From Neoscytalidium dimidiatum (Eukaryota > Ascomycota > Dothideomycetes > Botryosphaeriales > Botryosphaeriaceae): 64,000 nt of DNA. Below the pieces are notes generated by a model that searched no databases, was not told where the DNA came from, and saw nothing but the letters and a program-made list of their open reading frames with translations. Shown piece by piece: positions 23,100-34,798 of the stretch. The translations under genes were made by a program, and so were the position numbers. Location of the stretch: assembly GCA_037367355.1 (NCBI GenBank), contig CM074699.1, forward strand, positions 3,534,001 to 3,598,000. The letters are read 5' to 3'. How positions within the stretch are numbered: position 1 is the first letter of the stretch; every line of letters begins with the position of its first letter.

Positions 23100-24504
23100 T
23101 CACAGACCTTTCTCCAAATCAGGCAAGGATTTAGTTTCTGCTCTTCCAATATCGTGGGAATTTCCTTTGGTGAAATAACACGAATGGCTGGTGTCTTTAA
23201 AGGAGCCTGGAGTGGTTGCCGGAGTTATTGAAGAGGTGTCCGCTTTGCGGACGTCGGTAGTAGGTAGTCCATCTTCCTTGCTGCCCATCGAATCGATCTC
23301 GCGCAACTGGAAAGTCCATCCTCGACGTAATCTCTGGTTGTGTACATGCTGGATATCTTCGAGATGGGTAGGAGACCTTTCTTTTGCGCAACAGAGCACA
23401 GATTGGAGGATGGGCCGGAATGCCAATATGGACGTTGCGGAGATAGCCAGAGATAGTTCAACCCAACACCATCGGACAATTGGAACAAATGCGCCTGTGC
23501 CGGAAGATTTTGTTAAAACGAATCGGAATCATGATTGTCGAAAGGAAGACTTACTCAACGGATTTGCGGTCGCTCCAAAGGCAAGAAGGTACTTAAACCG
23601 GATGATAGCAGCGATGCTTGCCCTATGAAACTAATCAGCCTTAAATTCTAGCGCATGCTGAGTGAACCTACAGGATACTAAGCCCCAGGACGAATATTGA
23701 GGAGAGCTTGACAGCAATCTTGAGCTGCAGCTTCCAGATCAATGGCGCAAGAGCAAGCGCGTAATACCAAGTCAGTACAACATTGGTGGCAGAGAAGACG
23801 TAGGCACCAATAGCAATGCGATCCTTATCCACGCAGTGGCCTTCAGTCATTGTCGGGGTCCATTTCTTGGATATCTAGGCGGCGCATTAGCTGTGTTTCC
23901 CAAAAGTGTTGGCAGTAAGGTGCGCAACTTACCGGATAGCATTGGAAAAGCAGTGCGAAGAACTGGTAAAGCCCGACGGTGACGATGATGGCCATAGATG
24001 CATAATGGAGGCGTTTGAACAAAACATAGGCTCCTCCAGATATGCGTAGCTGCAGTAGTGCGATGCTTAAGTTGGTGATGACCATGGTTGCTACATAAGA
24101 GACCTGGGCAAAGAGGAGACACTACAGCACGATTCGAGTACGCTTGGCGATAATCAGGCGAAACACGTACCCTGATCCCGCATGCAAGCACTGGAAGAGG
24201 GATCTCTTCCGTGAGGCGCCCGAAGCCACCTGCGTTGATCGCATGAACGAGGAAACCAGTCATCAGAGTGAAGCCGCACTGAATTACATGAGCCCAAATT
24301 TGCTGACGTCAAGCTGATTTGAGGACTTACTATTGCGATAGACAAGAGATAATCATCCAAGGCAAACTGATGTTGGACATGCAGCCTGACCACGATCCTG
24401 AATACAACGAAGGCGAAGGCAACGCCGAAGCAGGAAATCAGGGAAGCCCGTAAATGGCGTTGGGAGTTGTTGACACGGTATTCCTCCGCCGGTAGTGAAG
24501 ACAT
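23100..24504 (-). CDS. SAT4/PTH11-like integral membrane protein (fungal rhodopsin-fold family), first copy
   Basis: Six exons: 24504-24331, 24278-24171, 24103-23933, 23874-23672, 23622-23555 and 23494-23100, giving 372 aa. Every junction keeps frame and restores a membrane segment. Examples are LLSIAI joined to CGFTLMTGFLVH, QCYP joined to ISKKWTP, and GLSIL joined to ASIAAIIRFKYLLAF. The order is a short exposed N-terminus, helix 1, RLHVQHQFALDDYLL (the ALDDYL motif after helix 1 is characteristic), five more helices, GHCVDKD before helix 5, and a last helix near SLAISATSILAFRPIL. A charged cytosolic tail of about 90 residues follows. Members are plasma-membrane proteins, some acting as GPCR-like host or surface sensors. 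Ligand and role here are unknown. The family is clear; the exon 4/5 boundary had one alternative donor. Confidence 0.85.
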
Positions 24505-26055
24505 TTGATCCTAGTCCCCGGGAAAAAGGTCCGTCGCACCCTTCAAAGCACATAGCAGACAAGGGTGCGCAGGAAGTCTATAAGGGGTAGAGGATGGCGA
24601 ATGGCACTCGGGAGAGCCGAATGCGACTCCTTGCTACCAGAGATTGGAAGATGAGGAATTCGGCCAGCGCGGTGTGAGCTTGCTGTCGCTGGGGCGGTAC
24701 TGTCCATTTTCTTAACCAGAGTCTGAAATGCAGATCAGAGGACAGTAGGTTCGTTCAACTGGGCGGTGCACGATCTACGTAAGCGCCGTCGTGCCGGTTG
24801 CGGGAGAAAGATGGAATGGCCGGGCGAGGAGAGCGGGCCGGTGGGTTTAGCGCTCACTAGATCGCGGCTAGATTTGGGTAGCGAGGGGAGATGATGGATT
24901 AGGTGAACACACTTGACCAGGGTAGCTTAGGCAAGAGGGTAACATTTCCGAAGGCGGCGTAGATCTAGTCGCTGGTCAAAAGTCGGGTACAGGGGGTAAC
25001 CAGTGTCCGAGTCCAGAACCCGAGATGGAAGGTTGGCGACCAGCGAAGACCAATCGCAAGCGGAGGGGTCTAAGGAACGGGGCCCGCTGCAAGCCATCCA
25101 TCAGGGTCGATGCAGCGGCCGCATGGGGTCTCGGTTTCTGCAACGGTGATGGAGTTGCCTGATGCGGCACTTCAAAGTCGGAGCGGTTTGGATTTCTCCT
25201 TAAGTTTCCGGCAGGGAGATTGGACAGAGCGTCAACCAGTAATACGGTTCCGCGGAGGTGCTCGGAGATGACAATAACCAGTCTGCTAATGGGGAACCGC
25301 GGCGGAAAGCGAAGCTTCGGGGAAATTCTAGGTGTCGTGGAACAGCGGCAGCAGGGTCTAGGCGAGGATTCATTATTGGCTGATTGGATTGGACGCGACA
25401 CCGGCGCGAGAAGCCTGACTCTGTAGGTTGCGGGCGAGGAGATGGACGATTCAAGAGATGAAGGATTGTTGCTGGCTGATAGAGTCGACTTCGAAGAGTG
25501 CTGGGTCTGGGCCCAGGCGAGTGATGGGCGTGAAGGGGGACCGACCAAGGGCAGAGCGACAGAGAGAGACAGATAGAGGCAGTGTAGCAATATGACAAGG
25601 AAGGCTGGACAGGAAGTAGCGACCAGCCCGCTCCCCGCAGCCCGCCGAACTCTCCGAAACCGCCCGCACCTTACTAGTCACTCTCTCGTATTCCTACTGC
25701 ACACCCTTCACACCTGGACCTTGGCTTTTCCTTTCTGCGCCTTTCTTCCATCATCAACACCAAGGCGCAAAGTGCTATACCTGAGAGACACCGTTGTGGC
25801 GATTCGAGGGGCCATTCCGCGGCCCGCGCGGCTCCATGTTTCCATTTTACCGCAATGGGCTCATCGCGACTCATGCCGCCCGAGAAGTGGGGCCTCCGTC
25901 ATCACCTTGTCACTACCTCACCTGCATCGCCTTAGATAGCCATCACAATTCACGACCAAAACAAATTGGCTTCGAGCGGACCAGCGCCCTGTCTGCCCAC
26001 CCTTCCAGTCCAGCCTGTCGATCACTCCGACAAGGAAACAAAGAAGAAAAACAAG
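24505..26055. promoter_or_regulatory. Divergent upstream region, SAT4-type gene and AhpD-like gene
   Basis: 1.55 kb between two divergently oriented starts. It holds promoters of both genes. Frames such as 25590-24976 on the minus strand look signal-peptide-like at the start but continue as Ser/Pro/Arg-rich sequence with no motif, and were not called. Confidence 0.4.
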
Positions 26056-27066
26056 ATGCCACCACCAACACCACCATCCGCATCAGCCCTCCCGGCCCTG
26101 CTCTCCAAAATTCGTACCATCTTACCCTCATCCATACCCAAGAGCGCCGCCTACATCCTGCCCGCCTCAACCCTTACAGCCCTCGGCCACCCCAACCTTC
26201 TCGGGCCCCTCTTCCTCCATGTCACCGGCAATGCCGACAACAAAAACACCACCAGGGCAAGCAATACCCTATCAACCCCGTCGCACCAACCTAGCGGCGC
26301 AGGGCCTATCTCGCGGCCCGGCTCCCCCGCGGGCCCTACCGCCACCACCACTCCGGACGAGGCCACCACCCGGACTATCTCGCTGCACCTGCGCGACATG
26401 CTGCTGAAGGAATGGACGCTGATCGGCATCCCGCTGGTCATCACCGCCGTCGCCTCACTCGGCGCAGCCGAGCGCGAAGCGGGGCTATTCCCGCCGCCAA
26501 CTCTCGCCCGAGAAAGCAGCAGCAGCAGCAGCACCACCACCACCACCACCACCACCACCACCACAGAACTCCCCAGCACCTCGTCCCGCACCTACACCCT
26601 CGGCACGACCTCGACCCTCTCCCCCCGCTACGCCGACCCGGACCTCAACAACCCGGCGCCCGGCACCGCCCTGCACGCGCGCGGCACGCAGCACCTGACG
26701 CGGCTGTACCGGCAGCATCTGCCCGCCATCATGGCCACGTGGGGCAGCCACGAGGCCGACTTCCGCTGGCTGGAGGAGAGCGTCATCTACGGGCTGTTCC
26801 TGTCGGACCACGGCGTGCTGACGGACCTCGAGACGTCGCTGGTCGTGCTGAGCGGCATCATCGCGCAGGGCCTCAAGGGGCCGAGCCTGTGGCACCTGCG
26901 CGGCTTGCGGCGGCTGGGCGTGAGTCGCGGGGACGTCGAGGCGGTGGTGAGGGCGGTGGGGGAGGTGGTTGCTTGGGCGGGCGGAAGGGTCGAGGGGGCG
27001 AGTGGCCGAGAAGGCGAGGTGGAGGAATGGGTGGGCTGGGTTGGGGAGGTGGAGGCGGAGGTTTGA
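26056..27066 (+). CDS. AhpD-like (carboxymuconolactone decarboxylase-fold) protein
   Basis: Single exon, 336 aa from the ATG at 26056 (context AACAAGATGCC). The frame is open about 90 nt upstream but without ATG. Helical segments resemble fungal AhpD-like proteins: LHLRDMLLKEWTLIGIPLVI, then TRLYRQHLPAIMATWGSHEAD, EESVIYGLFLSDHGVL and GLKGPSLWHLRGLRRLGVS. I see no CxxC pair, so the peroxidase chemistry of bacterial AhpD is unlikely. A Ser/Thr homopolymer run (26515-26563) sits in a loop between the halves. It stands between two SAT4-type membrane protein genes. The family call is from remembered resemblance, and the function is unknown. Confidence 0.6.
   Translation: MPPPTPPSASALPALLSKIRTILPSSIPKSAAYILPASTLTALGHPNLLGPLFLHVTGNADNKNTTRASNTLSTPSHQPSGAGPISRPGSPAGPTATTTPDEATTRTISLHLRDMLLKEWTLIGIPLVITAVASLGAAEREAGLFPPPTLARESSSSSSTTTTTTTTTTTELPSTSSRTYTLGTTSTLSPRYADPDLNNPAPGTALHARGTQHLTRLYRQHLPAIMATWGSHEADFRWLEESVIYGLFLSDHGVLTDLETSLVVLSGIIAQGLKGPSLWHLRGLRRLGVSRGDVEAVVRAVGEVVAWAGGRVEGASGREGEVEEWVGWVGEVEAEV
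26515..26563. repeat. AGC/ACC trinucleotide repeat in the AhpD-like gene
   Basis: About six AGC triplets followed by about eleven ACC triplets, read as Ser then Thr. A low-complexity insertion likely to vary in length. Confidence 0.85.
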
Positions 27067-27294
27067 ATTGAGGAAAAGGGGACGTTGATTAATCGAGGGC
27101 AACGAGAGGAGATGGTGGAGATTAAAAGTAACGCTTCTTACCAGCCTTGATGGAAAAGATAAGAGCGGTACATGCGTTGGTATCTCGATAGACGAAAGAG
27201 GAAATCAGAGACCGATGGGAGACTTTTTTCCCCGTCTCCCTGGTACGACGAAAAAAGTACAATACACTCTGGAACACCGTAGGCCTTCCACCAA

Positions 27295-29094
27295 TCACAA
27301 CAACGACTCCATGCTGCTCTTCGTCGTCTTCGACACGCTCACATCCACCTCATTCGTGACGCGTATCCCAAACTCGCCCCTACCGCCGACTCCTCCATCC
27401 CGTCCGCCCGACGACGGCGAGAGATGATGCTGATGATGCGGCGCCGCCTGCACCGCGGCCTCCGTCCTGCCGCCCAGCGGCCTGCCCATCTGCTCGTGGA
27501 ACGAGCGCTGCAGGTGCGACGGGCTCTGGAGCTCGCGCTCCTCGTCCGTGCTGCTGTAGCTGCCGGACCCGCGGCCGCGCACGGTCGCCGTCGCGCCCTT
27601 CCGGTCGGCGCCGGCGCCACCACCACCACCACCATCCTTCTTCAAACCCACCGCCGCCTTTATCGCACTCAGCCTGATCGAGCGGTCCTCCGTGCAGTCC
27701 TCCTTGCACGTGTGCGAGTGGCCGTGTCCACGATGGCGATGGTGACCGGAGCGCTGGTTTGCTGATGAGCGGGCGCCGAAGCCGTTGTGGTAGCCGCCGC
27801 CACCGGTAATCTTGGAGCCGGAGCCGTAGCCGGTCGCGACGAGGACGCGGCGGAAGAAGGGTTTGAGCGCAGGCGCGGACGCGCAGATGATGGCCACATG
27901 CGCCTCGACCGCCGTCCAGGCCCAGCCGGGCCCCGCGGCCCATGTCAGGTCGTACGTCTCGTAGTAGATGATCTGGATCTGGTGGATCCGCAGGATGCCG
28001 ATGAGGCATAGGCTGTTTCGTCGGGCCCGCAGCAGGACCCTTTGAGTCAGTGGTTTGTCATGTTGGGGATATAGGGAACAAGGGATTTTAGGGTTCGGCG
28101 AGGAGTCAGGATGGAGACAAGGAGGTCGGACGACATGAAGGTTAGGATCGAGCGGACATCACTTACAACAATCCGACGCCGAAGACGGCTCCGAGAGCGA
28201 TCTTTTGTCTCTTGGGAATCTGAAGGGTCCACATGATCATGATGGGTAGGCAACATGCGAGAAAGTCCTGCACCACGCTGATGACGCTCGCAGCCATGTA
28301 GTCGGCACCCTCGTCCATGCAATGCATTTGGCTCTTGTTTTGCAGGTACCATTGGAAGTCAACCTGCATCCAATAGGCCTTAACCGGGGTACAGCCGAAG
28401 AAGAGCGTCAACTCAAAGGTGATTACATAGGCGGTGACGAAGGCAATACTAGCCTTTACCGCCATGATGTACCATTTCGAGAGCGACCCAGAACCAAGCC
28501 GACGGTAGAAGCAAAGAATGGAAACTTTGGTGATTCCGGTGCTGAAAATGTAAAGCGACGATGCCGCCATTGCCAGCTACAGCTCGTTAAAATGATGCGT
28601 GCGGCGTGGATCTGGAGCTCCTTACTTCTCGCGACTGAACAGCCAACTCTGGTGTTAGATCCCAGGCATGACGGCTTTCATGAGTATTAGGGACATCTTC
28701 GAAGGGGGGGAGAAGGGTGTAGTTACTCGAAGCCATATACTCGGTCAGCTATTTGATGATTAGATCTGGCCTCTTGTAGGAAAATCTGTATGTTCACTTA
28801 CCAAGGCCTATCGCAATGGCCAGACCAGTTGTAGGAATCTATTCGGATTAGTCCGGGTTCTCTGTCGTTGCTTGTAGAACGTACCATAGTTGCTATTATG
28901 AGATAATCATCCAACCCATGACTACCCTGAACGAAGAAGCGAGACCACAGCCGTCCGGCGACTACTATGACGGTCACAACATACATGATGATGACACCGA
29001 TCAGCATGGCAGGCCCTCTCCGCTCGCCTTTGGGAAACGCATCTGTCTGCCATTCTTTGAGGAGTTCGATCGGGGGGTGAAGGCCTCCAGGCAT
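27295..29094 (-). CDS. SAT4/PTH11-like integral membrane protein, second copy
   Basis: Six exons: 29094-28885, 28838-28802, 28748-28727, 28674-28626, 28576-28167 and 28012-27295, giving 481 aa. Two exons are tiny (37 and 22 nt), but all phases agree and rebuild the family pattern. This starts with helix 1, then SHGLDDYLIIATM, GLAIAIGLADRVYGFDRHAW, LYIFSTGITKVSILCFYRRL, and LFFGCTPVKAYW with the Cys before Thr-Pro typical of the family. It continues with DYMAASVISVVQDFLACCLP and IYYETYDLTWAAGPGWAWTA before the last helix. The C-terminal tail of about 180 residues is His/Gly/Ser-rich (HHRHRGHGHSH), possibly metal-binding, and largely disordered. It faces the AhpD-like gene tail to tail. Confidence 0.85.
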
Positions 29095-31056
29095 ACTGTT
29101 AGAGCCTTGGCCGTCAGAACTGACGGGTAGAGGAGAAGTGAAGGGGAAAGGCGATGTCCTTGAAAAGTAGAGGTTGTTGGAGATTCCAGTCTAATCAATA
29201 AGATACGAAGACGGTATAATAATGCGTATGGGTTATCCCTACCAACAGCCACAAGTACTGGCCAACAAGAGGGAGGATTTGAGTGGCATTTGCCAACAGA
29301 GTAGTCAGGAAAGGTAGAGCGTCTCAGGGCGTAGGTGCCATTGAATCCTCTCACGCATCAAGAGCAGATCGGTTGGTACCGCGAGGATGTGTGGATGTCA
29401 GAGCAGAGCGGCACGAGCAGCAAGAGGGCTAGCCATCTGATAGGGGAACCGGGTGGCAGCGTCTTTCTCTGGTCATGGCTGATCCCCTGGCAGAGGCTAG
29501 GGCCAGGAACCAGACTAGCCTCTCAGACAAGCAAATGACAGGTTATGCTGCGCGGGAAGGCATGTTAGCAGGCGTTCGTCATCTCAGTTGCCTGCATGGA
29601 GCATGTTTCAACAGCTGCGAGTTTAACCGCAGACGGAGAGGCGTCGAAGTAGAGGCTGGAAGGCCGCCCGCCGGAGGCTTGATGGGCCATGATTGGCGCG
29701 GGGCAAGTTCCGCCAATTTGGGCCCGCTACTCTCTGCAATACGGCGCCGGCTCCTTCTAGGCTCAAGTGCCGCGAGTGCGCAAGAGCAACGCCATTGGAG
29801 ATTGCTGCGGTTCGTCAGCCCAACCATGCAACCTTAGCATCTAGGCTGCCTGGCTACCGACTGGTGGTAATTTTCCGCGGGCCTGGGCGGACAATAGTGC
29901 GGGGGAAACCTGCGGGGAACTCCTCAAGACTCAGAAGTAGCACCAACGCCGCGAGGCCGTCCTCATCGAGGTCGCCCCTGACAAGAAGCTTTGCTGAGCC
30001 GGGAGTTGGCTGTCCTGGCTAACCGACTGCTGACACAGGTTTGGGGAAGCGACGCGGGATAGTGAGAAAGAGGCGCCAGCGCCGGTGGCTCTCTGCGGCT
30101 TGGTCGATGCTGGGCACCCGGCAGATGGACACACGGATGGTTCACCTAACGATTTTCGACGTGTGGAGGACATGTGGCTGGCGGAGGATCGGCGTGCCGT
30201 GCGATGCGCTCATCACCTGGTAGATCATGGCCAAGTCGGCAACGGGAAGGTCTTGTCGGGCTCTGGGACGTGGCAGGATGGTGAGAAATGAGGCCAAGCA
30301 GGTCGGTGGGCGGCTGAGATTGGCGGGAGCACAGGCAAGGATGGAGATGGTAGATGCTGGGTCTGGGGTTTTGGAGGCGGCAGGCCAGTGCTTGTGCGCG
30401 CGACCCGAGCCTTAAACGGGTCTTGAACAGCCTTCCAGACTCTGCACAGACCCATGCCCATGTCTACTCGGGGTTGTGTGGCGATCACGGAAGGGTCCAT
30501 TATCAGTGGGGGTTTGTTGTTGACAAAGCGAAATAACCAAATGGCTCCTCTACCATGGACCTGGGATACGTGGTGTTGCTCGGGTATCAGCCTTGTTGGC
30601 AGTGCTGGAAAGACGTGGCCGATCGTACTGTGCATAACGTACACAGCAATCGGCCACTCCTCTCTGTTCGGAAGTCCCGAGCCTGCCACAACGCTGAAAC
30701 GAGCCTGGGGGATATCAGCTCACTCATGCGTATCCCCATGCTGGCCCGGTATGCATATTTAATTGTGGTTGGCATGCAATTGATGTGAACTGCGGGACAG
30801 ACTCGATTGACACCCAACCCAGAATAAGGTGCAGCTACAAAGTTAAATTCCCGTATTGTACCTTGCCGCATTCCTGCCATCAAGTACCGCTGACTTCTGT
30901 CAAGCCTTGATTTGGAAATCTCTTACTGTGCTCTCCGACCCTAATGCCAGTATAGCGAGGAAATTCTCCCCGCTCACGCTACCGTCCGACATATACAAGC
31001 CTTTCCAACTTCGCTGACATGTGCGCTACCGCGTCTGGGGCTCGATCACCACCCGT
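29095..31056. other. Intergenic spacer, second SAT4-type gene to NACHT gene
   Basis: About 2 kb. The left part is upstream of the SAT4-type gene and the right part is the 3' side of the NACHT gene. GC content is intermediate and many overlapping short frames occur on both strands (29475-30760), none with a motif or plausible splice chain. No RNA gene or repeat recognised. Confidence 0.4.
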
Positions 31057-34000
31057 TTAACAATCAGACTCGTTATCTGAAAGCGATTTGATGAGACTCG
31101 AGAAAGGAGGCAGAGGCGTTGATCCCTCAGGTGGCGACGGCGGGTCAACCATCGCGGGGATGTACACCGGAGTCTGACTACGCCGGAGCTCCGAGGCCTC
31201 CCTCTGGGCTTTCTTCCGTGCTTCCTCCGCCTCCTGCATGCGCTCCCATTCCCGCCCCATGGCTTCAGCATATCTGCGCGCCCGCTCCCGCGCATCTTCG
31301 GATTCTTCCTGCCTGGCTCGTTCCATGGCGGCTTCCTGTTCCGCCTTGATCCGCTCTAGCTCCTTCGCCGCCGCCTCTGCCAAGACCCGCTCCCGGTCCC
31401 GAGCCTTTCTCTCCTCTTCCTCTCGCGCCAGTTCATCGTACCAGGGTTGCTTACACCGGCGTCCTGTCTCGCTTTGGTGATGTTGCTTCAGTTTGTCTGC
31501 TCGGGCGAAACCTTTCCCACAGCCCCAAGCTTCGCCGTTCTTCAAAGGCCCTCCGCACGTGTACGTCTTGATCCCCCAATGAATCCTCATGTGGCGTTGG
31601 TAATCAGAGCTTTTGTAAAATGCTTTATCACATTCCTTGCACTTGATGTTCTTGGTCCCACTGTGCTTTTGCAGATGTGATACCATGTTGTACTTTCGAG
31701 TAAACTTCTCCCCGCATTGAGGACATGGGATATTGCCCTCTTGCTTCTTCTGCGGCTTCGGGGTTTCTGGAAACTCCAGATCTCCACCACTGTCAAGATG
31801 GTGTACGGCAGAAAGATGCTTCTCCAGCTCCTTTAACGTTGAGTATCCGATATCCGCTTGATGACAGCCTTCGTATGAGCATATGAATGCGCGTTCGTGC
31901 CGAGCGATGTGCTCGTCGCGTTCCGCTTGGGTCTTGAAACCTTTGTCGAAAAACTGACAATTGATCCTGGGACATTTGAACAAATGAGGGCCGTAGAATT
32001 CCGCTAATACTGCCGTATGTCCGTCCTGGTCTGGTAACGAAGCCAATTGCTCTAGAATGACTCTCACCCCTGCAACAACCCGATGTAGGTCCAGGATGTC
32101 GTCATCGGACGGGGCTTTTCCAAACACCCCCTTCTGCTTCGTGGCGAATGCGAACGCTTGTGCCAGATGGTCATAGAAGTCGTCGCTTTCGAAAGGCGCC
32201 AGTTTGCTCTGGACCTTGGGCGACACTGCCGGTTTTGATTTTGGAGTGAGAAAGTGCTTCTCCAAGAATTTCTCGAGATGGCCATTGAGAATGTCGATGC
32301 GGCCCAATTCTTCCGGCTTAGCAATGTCATCTTCAAAGTGCGAGACCCAGTAGACCACGGCGTAGTCCAGAAAGGAATAGAACCCATCTAGAAGCGCTTC
32401 TCTGATCATCTCCTCGTTATCACTGTCATCAAAGACTGACAGAATGAGGAAATGAAAGTTCAAATATGCCAAGCAAAGTAGTGTAAGGTCATGTTCCACC
32501 TCTGCCGGCTTCACGTATTCCTCTTTGGCCAGGTACCTAGGAGTATTAATCAAAGATCCACAAAGAGGCAGATAGGGCGTATTACTTCTTGGCAGTTGAA
32601 TGCACCAGCTCCAACGAGTCGTCCGCCATCTTCTCGACGAGGGAACCGCAAAGGTCTTTGGGATCGTCTCTCAATCTCCGTGCAGGATCGACAGTCTCGT
32701 TTTCGGGGACTATTGAAATAGCGCCTTGGATTTCCCGCCATTTTAAAGAGCGTTTTGCGCACATTATCCAACCAAGAAGTCTCTTGGACACTTTCAGTTG
32801 GGCGGGAGACAGAGTTTCGTCAATGCGCTTCAAAATCCGTCCGTAACTACACAAAGTCATTAGCAGTTGTTACCAGAACGAGATGGTTGCTTACGCTTGT
32901 TCGATTCCTTTGGGGAAAGTGCCCGGTTGTAGTTCATTCATCAAATCCCTCAGCGTAGGTTGTTCGTAGAGATTCCTGGTGACTAGCATTGCAAAAAGAA
33001 ACATGCCTCGAGAGAGATTCAGCCGCCGTGCAAACCTTGAAGTAGCTGTAGAGAGAAATACCTTCAGAGCCGGATGTGACCCTTTCGGCGACGTTTTGTC
33101 CTTTCAAATCGAGGTCTGGAAATTTCTCCTTAATTTTATCCTGCCACACTTCTGCAAATGCTTTTATATCCTTCTTGTTGTCTTCTGGTGTCAGCTTGAG
33201 CTTTGCAAGAGTCTTGTAGTCCTTGCGAGCAGCACCGTCATCTTGGCTGACAAAGAGACAGCGGATTCGACCGGCTTCCGCCTTCTCAACAGATTCGACA
33301 GCGTGGCGGAAGAATAAAGAGATATCCTTCCGATCCTCCCGGCTACATTCATCAAGCCCATCAATAATGATGTATGTCGTGCCACATTTGCCCAACACAA
33401 TCCTCAACAACTCTTTTGCCAGCTTTGGCGAAGAAAGCGAAGTCTCGCCGCTTCTGGTTGCTTTGTCAAACATGAAAAGTAGTAGGTCTTCACTGTCATT
33501 CTGGGCTAATAGCTGAGATATTACCCCTTTTGCAACAGCCAAGAAGGTGTTCTGCTGCGCAACTTCGTATCTGCAATAGAAGAATGCAACTGTATTGTCC
33601 GGTAGCTTTTGGGCCTCCTCGACGACGAGAGATGCGAGGACGGTCTTGCCTATAAGCGACTGATCAGCTTCGAGACTAGAACACATGGGTTGCTTTTCGA
33701 ACCAGCGCCGGGAATGCCGTTTAACCACAAGAGGGGGGTGGTGCAATATTTTGGATGGAACCATTTCACGAAGCGAGTATCGCTCAGTAGCCAAGTCCCT
33801 GAATTAGGACATACGGATCTGGCCTTCTCGCACATCTCCTGAATGGCTTGTGCGCTTGTAGCGGAGAGCCACTTGATGACGAATGAACGCCTTCGTTGCT
33901 GTTCTCTCTCCTTTGCTTCTTGAATCTCAGCCTCCATTTTCGTTCGAAAACTGATGGTTTCCTCTATTTCGGCCAATGTCGCGTGACCCTCGAGAAGATG

Positions 34001-34798
34001 ATTGTGTCGTCGCATTTTCTCTATCATTCCCTTAATTTTAGAAGTTAAGCCTCTCCAAGTAGCTTGAAATAATTGCTTCCACACTGGATCTGACATCAGT
34101 GGATGAAGCATGAGAGGGTGGATGGAAGATTACTTCTGCCTTTCAAACATTTTAAGACTTCTCGATGGAATTCAAGTAAGTCAGTGTACATTAAGGACAG
34201 CACTCTTTTCATATGTGGCCGATCATGGAGTAGTTGCTGGTATTTGAGTACTTGAGGCATGTTCTCCCCAATTTCTTGATAGGCATCGAGAAGAGAATTG
34301 AAAGCTTCGGAGAAGTTGGATGCGATCTGAAGACGAGGTGTTAGTTTTCTTTTTTTTTTTTTAAAAAAAAAACACCAAAAAGGAATACGGATAGCGAGCC
34401 ATATTATCGTGGTGATTCAAGGCCATGCTGGCTGCGTAGGCTGTACCTGCAATATCAATTTTATTGGGCCCTGCGCTGAGAATCAGTATCATACTTCCAG
34501 TCAGAGGCAAAACTCATCATACCCAAACGAAAGCAACCAGGTCTGTCGCGTTGGTAAAGACTTCGAGGACCTTTCCATACTGGTCCATGCTCTCAACGAA
34601 AGTCTGCAATCTTCGCATGTATTGCAACCTCCGGGAACTCGCATGGTTATTTTGTATCGCATACATGGTCTGCTGAAGCTTCTCGAGAGAGTCAAACTTG
34701 AATTCATCCACTTCTTTCGGAGTGAGGTTCGCTTCCTTTTTGAAGTCTTGCAGCGCTTTCTGGAAATCAATATCATGTGCAGATGGCGGAGAGGCCAT
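31057..34798 (-). CDS. NACHT-domain STAND protein with C-terminal C2H2 zinc fingers
   Basis: Eight exons: 34798-34523, 34470-34447, 34326-34134, 34083-33703, 33649-33062, 33006-32895, 32846-32586 and 32536-31057, giving 1104 aa. All phases close. The N-terminal all-helical region (1-280) has the pattern of many fungal NACHT proteins (TDLVAFVWGPIKLILQ; AWEAK-like helices). Walker A is GIPGAGKT (287-294), completed only by splicing. Walker B is YIIIDGLDEC (about 384-393). A winged-helix-like segment follows, with LYEQPTLRDLMNELQPGTFP and LVHSTAKKYL. Residues about 798-976 hold four or five C2H2-like fingers, two textbook (CPQCGEKFTRKYNMVSHLQKH; CKECDKAFYKSSDYQRHMRIH). Residues about 980-1063 form a highly charged coiled coil. 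Family members are fungal NLR-like signal ATPases, proposed in self/non-self recognition. The role here is inferred only. The exon 4 donor (GTTCGA) is weak. Confidence 0.85.
34350..34372. repeat. T13/A10 homopolymer palindrome in an intron
   Basis: Thirteen T followed by ten A inside the second intron of the NACHT gene (intron 34327-34446), a perfect AT palindrome just upstream of the CTAAC branch site on the coding strand. Confidence 0.8.

Noticed and set aside
24976..25590. 204-codon minus-strand frame with a signal-peptide-like start
   Set aside because: After the first 20 residues it is Ser/Pro/Arg-rich without cysteines or domains, and it overlaps competing frames in a promoter region.
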